Shown in pieces: positions 58,968 to 64,000 of a stretch of 64,000 bases of DNA. The position numbers and the translations under genes were made by a program. Each line of letters starts with the position of its first letter. The stretch's first letter is position 1. The DNA comes from Thalassotalea atypica (GTDB lineage Bacteria; Pseudomonadota; Gammaproteobacteria; Enterobacterales; Alteromonadaceae), in NCBI RefSeq assembly GCF_030295975.1, contig NZ_AP027364.1, forward strand, positions 372,001-436,000. The letters run 5' to 3'. Under the pieces are notes generated by a model. That model was not told the DNA's origin. It did not search any database and saw only the letters and a list, made by a program, of their open reading frames with translations.

Positions 58968-59112
58968 CACATGAATAAGGCACAATGGAATACTGTGATT
59001 TTGGATGACCCAATCCCTCAAGGTGAAATTGAGCGCATGATAGATAAGTCTTACATGCTGGTGGTCAGTAAAATGACCAAGAAGGATCAGTCATCATTCT
59101 TGGTTCATCTTT
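58968..59112 (+). pseudogene. mmcQ 3'-end fragment, copy 3
   Basis: Reads HMNKAQWNTVILDDPIPQG, EIERMIDKSYMLVVSKM, TKKDQSSFLVHL in an open frame that runs on to a stop at 59150. It has 29 consecutive bases identical to the intact gene around the VVSKMTKK codons, while flanking codons differ mainly at third positions. The 5' two thirds of the gene is missing. Confidence 0.87.
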
Positions 59113-59347
59113 TTAATGAATTACTAATTATTGAACCATCAATACGTTGAGTTAATAATTATGCCACTCATGTGAACTTTTCTTATCTCTTAAACGTAAT
59201 AAATAGGTAATAACCATAGGTGAGATAGTTGCTCTGATACTTTATGTAGTACTTTGAGTTGAACTTGAAAAATAAGCTAGGTTAAAAGTAGTTTGTTGTA
59301 AGTTCAAAATACCATCTTAGAAGAGGAACCTTTGTTTTAACCCATGT

Positions 59348-59983
59348 ATGAGTAGAAGTAAACTTATGCTTATTAAAGCTCTGTTTACACTAATGATTTC
59401 ATTTTTTCAGCAAGTATTTATCCCCTGGTCTATTGGACAACATATGGCAAAGTCTTCAGCGCTAAACATGGTAAAACCGTATCATTATGTGATTGATTTG
59501 ACCGACGATGATGAAGACATATTATGGCGTTCAACTAATGATGGCGTGATGGGTGGGAAGTCAAAGGGACAGATAGTGATCAATAACGGTATCTGTATGT
59601 TTACGGGTAATCTTTCTATAGAAAACAATGGGGGCTTTAGTTCTATTTACCGAAATCTAGAACCGCTTCCTGTAGGCCTTGATACCATAGAAATATGTGT
59701 AGCTGGAGATGGTTTAGTGTATCAACTTAGAGTAATTGTTTACATTAATGGTTACCGATTAGCCTACAAGTATGATTTTCAGACAACCGAAGGCGAAAAA
59801 AGTCGCGTATGTATTAAGTTGAATGATTTCAAGGCAACCTTTCGAGGTAGAAGTATTACTGACGCGCCGCAATTAACTTCCGAGCAAATTCGACAAATTG
59901 GTTTCTTAGTGACCAATAAAGCCCCTGTTGCTTTCTCATTATCGCTATTTCAAGTAGACATTTACCGCCAATATGAGGTGTAA
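59348..59983 (+). CDS. CIA30-family protein (complex I intermediate-associated 30-like)
   Basis: 211 residues. The family signature WRSTNDGVMGGKSKGQI is followed by the jelly-roll body (FTGNLSIENNGGFSSIYR) and a C-terminal strand AFSLSLFQVDIY. A hydrophobic N-terminal stretch (about 8-25) could be a leader. Bacterial members are uncharacterised carbohydrate-binding-like proteins, often near photolyase or Trp-rich TIGR02450 genes. The next gene starts 4 bp downstream. Confidence 0.85.
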   Translation: MSRSKLMLIKALFTLMISFFQQVFIPWSIGQHMAKSSALNMVKPYHYVIDLTDDDEDILWRSTNDGVMGGKSKGQIVINNGICMFTGNLSIENNGGFSSIYRNLEPLPVGLDTIEICVAGDGLVYQLRVIVYINGYRLAYKYDFQTTEGEKSRVCIKLNDFKATFRGRSITDAPQLTSEQIRQIGFLVTNKAPVAFSLSLFQVDIYRQYEV

Positions 59984-59987
59984 GTCG

Positions 59988-60203
59988 ATGAATAAAATAA
60001 GCCCTAAAGCTTTACTTCACAGTAAGTGGAGTAAAGTTCATATCACCCATAAAGAAAAACACTTTACAGTCACTAAAGTGAAATTTAACGAAAAACAGCA
60101 AGTGATACTGTGTGTAATTGAAGCCGTGATCAGCAAAAAAGAATACACGATTAACTGGCGCGACCTAAAGGTCAGTGAAGAATGGGTGATAGGATGGAAA
60201 TAA
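59988..60203 (+). CDS. TIGR02450 Trp-rich small protein
   Basis: 71 residues from ATG 59988 with GAGGTG upstream. NKISPKALLHSKWSKV, KEKHFTVTKVKF and the closing INWRDLKVSEEWVIGWK match the conserved Trp-rich family. Function is unknown; it is often found beside photo-oxidative-stress genes. It is co-transcribed with the CIA30 gene. Confidence 0.87.
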   Translation: MNKISPKALLHSKWSKVHITHKEKHFTVTKVKFNEKQQVILCVIEAVISKKEYTINWRDLKVSEEWVIGWK

Positions 60204-60270
60204 TCCGCCTTTTTGTTCAGCTTTCATGCATTATCAGTATTTGTAATATTACTTGGTTGTTGTATTAATA

Positions 60271-60342
60271 CTTACCAACTTACCAACTTACCAACTTACC
60301 AACTTACCAACTTACCAACTTACCAACTTACCAACTTACCAA
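60271..60342. repeat. octanucleotide tandem array, nine units of CTTACCAA
   Basis: Nine perfect head-to-tail copies of an 8-bp unit (72 bp) ending in a partial CTTA. The final unit contains the stop codon of the SDR gene on the minus strand. Changes in copy number would therefore alter only the 3' untranslated region, not the protein. Confidence 0.97.
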
Positions 60343-61070
60343 CTTATCTTCTTCCCTTGCCAGTCGAGGTAACTTAATTGGCCATCAATATCTTTATCAT
60401 TAACAATATCGAGCAACTGTTGAGCGACAAATTTAGTGGTGAATATCTTGTTATCTGGAACGTTTTTTTGAAATGGTTTTGATAGTTTTGTGTCTGTTGT
60501 ACCTGGGTGAAAGGCTATAAGTTTTATGTTCTTAGCCCTTCGTGCAAGTTCAATTGCTGCGGTTTTCAACATCATGTTCAAGGCTGCTTTAGAAGCACGA
60601 TAACTGTACCAACCACCTAAATTATTATCACTAATGCTACCTATACGAGCGCTAAATACGGTTATCTTGCAAGGGTGTTTATGTGTTAATTTTGGCGTTA
60701 GATATTTTATCCATAACAAGGGGGTTAATGCATTAATTTTAAGTACAGTTTCAAATGATGCTGCGTTGATGCTTTCTAAGCATTTTTCAGGCTGTAAAAC
60801 ATCATTATGTAAAATACCATGGCAAATGAATACACGAGTAATCGGGCTTTTATTGTTGTTTTCAATGGCGCTAACCGCATGTTCGATTGTTTTTTCGGAA
60901 TAATCACTTACTTGAATTTTCTGGGCGCCAAGGTAGTTACCGCTGCAATATGTCTCTAGTTTTCGGCTAATTAAAATAAGGTGTTGTTCACCGTGTATCA
61001 GAAGCTCCGTACTGATTGCTTGGGCAATGGCACTATTTGCGCCGATGATTAGCGTTCGTTGATTTTTCAA
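60336..61070 (-). CDS. short-chain dehydrogenase/reductase
   Basis: 244 residues from a TTG at 61070 with AGGAG six bases upstream; an ATG at 61127 would overlap the preceding gene by 95 bp and add residues not needed by the fold. Cofactor segment LIIGANSAIAQAI (GxxxxIA in place of the usual GxxxGIG) and catalytic YSYRASKAALN (YxxxK) with the Ser in FSARIGS. The substrate is unknown. It overlaps the DCC-family gene by 38 bp. Confidence 0.83.
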   Translation of the reverse strand: MKNQRTLIIGANSAIAQAISTELLIHGEQHLILISRKLETYCSGNYLGAQKIQVSDYSEKTIEHAVSAIENNNKSPITRVFICHGILHNDVLQPEKCLESINAASFETVLKINALTPLLWIKYLTPKLTHKHPCKITVFSARIGSISDNNLGGWYSYRASKAALNMMLKTAAIELARRAKNIKLIAFHPGTTDTKLSKPFQKNVPDNKIFTTKFVAQQLLDIVNDKDIDGQLSYLDWQGKKISW

Positions 61071-61458
61071 AACATGCTCCTGATTGACATACAGCTGATT
61101 CCAACTTAAATACTTTCGCAATAGCACTAGAGATAGGGTGCCTGTACTTTGCTATCAGTAAATAAACCCAATGACTCAGCGTCTTAAGTATTGGCCAGTT
61201 TAATGGGGCTACCCAAAAACCTTTACCGACAAGAGTCCATGCTCGATGAGTTACTTCAAGACCGAGTAAAAAATGTCCTTGATAAGTACCATGCAAAATT
61301 TGCATTGCGCGATGAATATTAATGCTTGGATATAACTTGCTGAAATTCTTGCTGTGAAGGTTAACAAGCTTGATATTATTATTTTCATCATGCTTTTTTA
61401 GATGACTCATTTCAGCGCTACAAAGCGGACAATTACCGTCGTAAAATATAATCAGCAT
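61033..61458 (-). CDS. DCC-family (DUF393) thiol-disulfide oxidoreductase-like protein
   Basis: 141 residues. Starts LIIFYDGNCPLCSAEMSHL, the DxxCxxC motif of the DCC family, with ILHGTYQGHFLLGLEVTHRAW in the middle. It is a thioredoxin-like redox protein of unknown partner. It sits 24 bp after the DUF3429 gene in a minus-strand run with the SDR gene. Confidence 0.87.
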   Translation of the reverse strand: MLIIFYDGNCPLCSAEMSHLKKHDENNNIKLVNLHSKNFSKLYPSINIHRAMQILHGTYQGHFLLGLEVTHRAWTLVGKGFWVAPLNWPILKTLSHWVYLLIAKYRHPISSAIAKVFKLESAVCQSGACFEKSTNANHRRK

Positions 61459-61482
61459 AATGTTCCCAAAGTTAATACTTAA

Positions 61483-61938
61483 TTAAAACCAAAAGATAAT
61501 CGCTATCATATGTAATAAAACTACTACACTGGTCAGCCAAAACCGCATGCTCATATATTGCCTGTTTAAGGCTTTATCATGCCTAATAGAACGCTCAAAT
61601 AAGAAGATAAAGAGGTAGCTTGTTGCAAGTATCCATAATGCTAACCAAAAATCAGTGAGCAGTGTAAAACAGGCTATTAAACTGAAAAGGTTACTGATTA
61701 TTTGCGTTTTGCCTCGCTTTGTTTTTTGGTCAATTCGCCAAAGTGAACCGGCAATAAAACTTAATATAATGGCGCTGTAATAAATAAATGACTGTTTGGC
61801 AACAAGCTGTAGCTCAGGGATAAAAAGGCTTATTACCATGCAAGTAAAAAAGGGGAGCAAACCCATATAACCGAGAATTTGCCACAGTTTTACAACATTA
61901 TTGGTTTTTTTTTCAGGCAACATAAGCATCGCTGCCAT
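61483..61938 (-). CDS. DUF3429 membrane protein
   Basis: 151 residues with about four transmembrane helices. LGYMGLLPFFTCM and YYSAIILSFIAGSLWRID match the DUF3429 pattern (GxxPF, ILSFxGGxxWG). Function is unknown. Its start overlaps the flavin-reductase remnant upstream by 26 bp. Confidence 0.82.
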   Translation of the reverse strand: MAAMLMLPEKKTNNVVKLWQILGYMGLLPFFTCMVISLFIPELQLVAKQSFIYYSAIILSFIAGSLWRIDQKTKRGKTQIISNLFSLIACFTLLTDFWLALWILATSYLFIFLFERSIRHDKALNRQYMSMRFWLTSVVVLLHMIAIIFWF

Positions 61939-62164
61939 CTAGATTGAGCTTTTGTTGAAGCTGGTTAGGTTTAGCGTAACTAAAGATAGCGAAGATCGTT
62001 TGATTCTGCTGGCTATTAGTACCTATTAAGTTTGCACTTTTTACACCGAGTAAACTATTAATCAAATGTGCTCTATAGTCAGGTTCCATGCAACGAGTGT
62101 CGTCTTTTGTAATGTGTCTCAAATCAATTGCCTTAAAGTTATCGGATGTTAAAAGCTTAACCAT
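61913..62164 (-). pseudogene. truncated flavin reductase
   Basis: 83 residues. Residues 12-60 (RHITKDDTRCMEPDYRAHLI, NSLLGVKSANLIGTNS, TIFAIFS) match the N-terminus of the flavin-reductase-like FMN-binding family, which normally continues for another 140-150 residues with SSVxHxGxNPPLLGF. Here the sequence leaves the family after AIFS and ends in an unrelated short tail that runs into the DUF3429 start. It may still be translated but should not fold as an FMN-binding domain. Confidence 0.7.
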
Positions 62165-62370
62165 ATTGATGTTACGAACATAAAGTCACTAAAGATCAAT
62201 GTGAGTGTTTTTGTTTCTTAACAACGGTGCACAGCTACATGTAAATCCTAAAAACGCTATATGGCGGAATTGTTTGCTATGAAAAGAATAATGGGTATTT
62301 TCTTTATGTGAAGGAGAGCTTAAGTGTCTTATTAAAAAGTGTTGACTTAGGTTTTAGTTTATTAAGTGAA

Positions 62371-62430
62371 ATATCAGTAATGACCAAGAAAGAAAAAACA
62401 CCTATCTTGGTACATCTAGAAACAAAGTAA
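62371..62430 (+). pseudogene. mmcQ 3'-end fragment, copy 4
   Basis: Shortest copy: TCAGTAATGACCAAGAAAG and then CTATCTTGGTACATCT, encoding MTKKEKTPILVHLETK and a stop. Only the last about 17 codons of mmcQ are represented. Confidence 0.75.
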
Positions 62431-62435
62431 ACAAG

Positions 62436-62957
62436 TTAAGATTTTAAATAGCTTCTTAACTTATTGAGTGCAGCCACAGAAAAACCCTCATCATAAAAAT
62501 ACAAGATCAGACCGTTTTCATCTAACAGTACAACTCTGGCATTGTTGGGGTTTTCATTCCCGGTAAATTCTTGAACCCTCTCCCCATCTTCATAAACGGT
62601 AATAACTCCTTTCCATAGCGCTTTAGGTATACCTTTGCGCATCCCGTTATCAATCATAGTACTGAACATTTTTGGAAATAGTCCTTGAATAGTAGGAATT
62701 TCAAAAACATCAATCTTAGTTTCCGTCATGTCTAATGCAATTAACCACCTGTCTATATCAAATTGTGAATTCTGCTTATACCCAACTAGCAATAGCGTAA
62801 AGTCACTTTTAAAAAATGCAGGAATATTAATTGTTTCTTGTTCAAGATTTTGCCCACTTACTGAGATAAAGGTTTTTCCAGTAACATTTTGATTTGCATA
62901 ATTTGTCGCACACCCAGTGACGAGTAAAAGTGAAATAACTAATAATAAAATTCGCAT
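62436..62957 (-). CDS. thioredoxin-fold (Atp10/DUF4174-like) lipoprotein
   Basis: 173 residues from ATG 62957; a start at 62966 adds three. The lipobox is LLVTGC (Cys near 16). The body shows a strand-helix pattern LLLVGYKQNSQFDIDRWLIAL, then DVFEIPTIQGLFPKMFSTMI, DNGMRKGIPKALW and ARVVLLDENGLILYFYDEGF, resembling the thioredoxin-like Atp10 family without catalytic Cys. Role unknown; it sits between mmcQ fragments 4 and 5. Confidence 0.7.
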   Translation of the reverse strand: MRILLLVISLLLVTGCATNYANQNVTGKTFISVSGQNLEQETINIPAFFKSDFTLLLVGYKQNSQFDIDRWLIALDMTETKIDVFEIPTIQGLFPKMFSTMIDNGMRKGIPKALWKGVITVYEDGERVQEFTGNENPNNARVVLLDENGLILYFYDEGFSVAALNKLRSYLKS

Positions 62958-63122
62958 TGATAACATCTCTGTATTTGATAGTTACCCTTAATACGAACTA
63001 CAAAATATTTAGATCATCGCTATGATTATTATTTAACTTTCCGAATGGTTTACGTTGATGGCTCATGTAAAAATCTAACAAATATGGTTTATTGTGGTAA
63101 CCAAAAAGGTCTTTATGAATTA

Positions 63123-63221
63123 ATCCCGCAAGGCTAAATTGAGCAGGTGATAGCTAATTGGCGTAAGCTAGTAGCCAGAAAAATGACCAAGAAAGATCAG
63201 TCATCAATCTTGGTACATTTA
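63123..63221 (+). pseudogene. mmcQ-like 3'-end fragment, copy 5
   Basis: Reads IPQG, stop, IEQVIANWRKLVARKMTK, then KDQSSILVHLY. The last about 40 bases match the intact gene and copy 3 closely; the part before is more diverged. An in-frame stop and absence of the 5' part make it non-functional. Confidence 0.78.
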
Positions 63222-63239
63222 TATGGAAGGGATGTGACT

Positions 63240-64000
63240 CTATTTTTGGCCGGTATACCAATGTTTCAACACCGATTCAGCTGGCTTACCACGAACCGAC
63301 TGTGAAATATTCGGAAAGCCCTCTTTACTCGGTACTAATGTTTCTGATAGCCAATACCCCGTGTGAATATCAACGCTATTAATTTCAAACGTGTCTTGAT
63401 CTGCGACTGCTTGCATAATACCTTCAATACCAATTGCTTGTAATGAAAAGTCAGTAACAAAAGAGTTTTGGATACAGGTATCAACAGACCCATCTTCCAT
63501 CGTTTCACTTGTGCAAAAGCCATCTTCTTTCCAGCCTTTAAGGAAAAAATCATCGCGGCTTTGAACCTGAATATTTAATATAATGGGTAGCTCAATATCT
63601 GACTTTCCATGCCAGCATGGCTGATGTATGTCTAAACAATAGATTTGAGTTCTCATGCCTTCAAGCGATTCAAGCGTTTTGGTTTTAACAAGTTCAGGGG
63701 TTAAGTTAGCGTTTTCTTCGTCGGTAAATATCGTACTACCATTAACGTTCATGGCATTCACTAAGATACTGTCAATGCGCGAAAAAATTCGTTCATCATT
63801 GAACACATAACCGACTTGTCCCCAAACGATTTCACCGTCAAAATTTGCTCTGATGTCATCAATAATTTCGGCAAAACGATCAAGGTAGTAATTCTTTAGT
63901 TCATCGGTAGGTATGTTGATATTCATGGCATTCCAATCAGCAGCGATACCTTTTATACCAATTTCTTGCGCGTGTTTCGCTTGAATTATCATGTTATTTT
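63240..64000 (-). CDS. unknown protein, 5' end outside window (possible TIM-barrel glycoside hydrolase-like)
   Basis: The frame stays open to the window edge, so the ATG at 63992 is probably internal. About 250 residues are visible. AKHAQEIGIKGIAADWNAMN, YYLDRFAEIIDDIRANFDGE and IVWGQVGYVFNDE look like successive barrel strands and helices of a glycoside hydrolase-like fold, and the C-terminal half is acidic with two Cys pairs (IYCLDIHQPC, GFCTSE...DTC). No family can be named with confidence. Confidence 0.55.
   Translation of the reverse strand, partial: NNMIIQAKHAQEIGIKGIAADWNAMNINIPTDELKNYYLDRFAEIIDDIRANFDGEIVWGQVGYVFNDERIFSRIDSILVNAMNVNGSTIFTDEENANLTPELVKTKTLESLEGMRTQIYCLDIHQPCWHGKSDIELPIILNIQVQSRDDFFLKGWKEDGFCTSETMEDGSVDTCIQNSFVTDFSLQAIGIEGIMQAVADQDTFEINSVDIHTGYWLSETLVPSKEGFPNISQSVRGKPAESVLKHWYTGQK

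Noticed and set aside
58953-59150. 65-residue plus-strand frame as a new small gene
   Set aside because: It is the C-terminal piece of an mmcQ gene (copy 3) with a chance upstream start.
60271-60342. Tandem array as a CRISPR
   Set aside because: The units are 8 bp, head-to-tail with no spacers, and no cas gene is near.
61071-61127. Upstream ATG of the SDR gene at 61127
   Set aside because: It would overlap the DCC gene by 95 bp; the TTG at 61070 has a proper AGGAG and starts just before the cofactor motif.
55484-63214. mmcQ tails as integron attC sites
   Set aside because: The palindromes lack the GTTRRRY core and its complement, cargo genes lie on both strands, and no IntI is present; similarity is explained by coding sequence.

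Overview
The window is 64 kb of a gammaproteobacterial chromosome. Gene content and order (a gspC-N type II secretion operon followed by yrfG/nudE/cysQ; hslR-hslO next to pckA; a yheSTUV/slyX/fkpA block; DUF3718, TIGR02450 and DUF3429 proteins) suggest an Alteromonadales marine bacterium, most likely Colwelliaceae (Colwellia/Thalassotalea type). This placement is inferred from gene content only. No rRNA, tRNA, CRISPR array, transposase or integrase was seen.

Layout. 1-25 kb is mixed housekeeping: the 5' part of fadH, a GreA/B-like factor, a YajR-type MFS transporter, uvrA, a split spermidine-synthase-like pair, GNAT, PaiB-like, rluF, a lytic transglycosylase, two small envelope proteins and rraB. 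These are followed by the minus-strand operon mtnN-cbiB-like-rhodanese-TRIC, then DUF2726, a dUTPase, a UbiA-type prenyltransferase, an Asp/Glu racemase, a hydrolase, a DUF885 protein, a decayed Cache-GGDEF gene, pckA, hslO and hslR. 25.9-37.4 kb is one contiguous twelve-gene operon, gspC to gspN, building the type II secretion machine apart from the prepilin peptidase. A strong hairpin with a T-run sits between gspG and gspH and could set the excess of the major pseudopilin GspG.

37.4-51 kb holds yrfG, nudE-cysQ, a YceI protein, a TPR protein with a degenerate GGDEF domain, yheT-yheU, an orphan short flagellin-like gene, a DUF3149-like micro-membrane protein, a Sel1-repeat protein, yheS, yheV, slyX, a WD40 lipoprotein, fkpA and a glycosyltransferase. 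51-55.5 kb carries a 2OG-Fe(II) oxygenase, an S1/P1 nuclease, a DUF3718 protein, a serine hydrolase and an intact mmcQ/yjbR gene.

55.5-63.3 kb is the accessory zone and the most unusual part. Four partial, diverged copies of the 3' end of mmcQ lie at about 57.5, 59.0, 62.4 and 63.2 kb, all in the same orientation as the intact gene and all losing similarity at about the same right-hand point. They separate small gene groups: LysR/YdhR/membrane protein; TetR/redoxin; CIA30/TIGR02450/SDR/DCC/DUF3429/flavin-reductase remnant; and an Atp10-like lipoprotein. The pattern resembles repeated insertion of gene modules at the 3' end of mmcQ, each bringing or leaving a foreign mmcQ tail. A nine-unit octanucleotide array and a truncated flavin reductase lie in the same zone. 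The last gene runs off the window edge.
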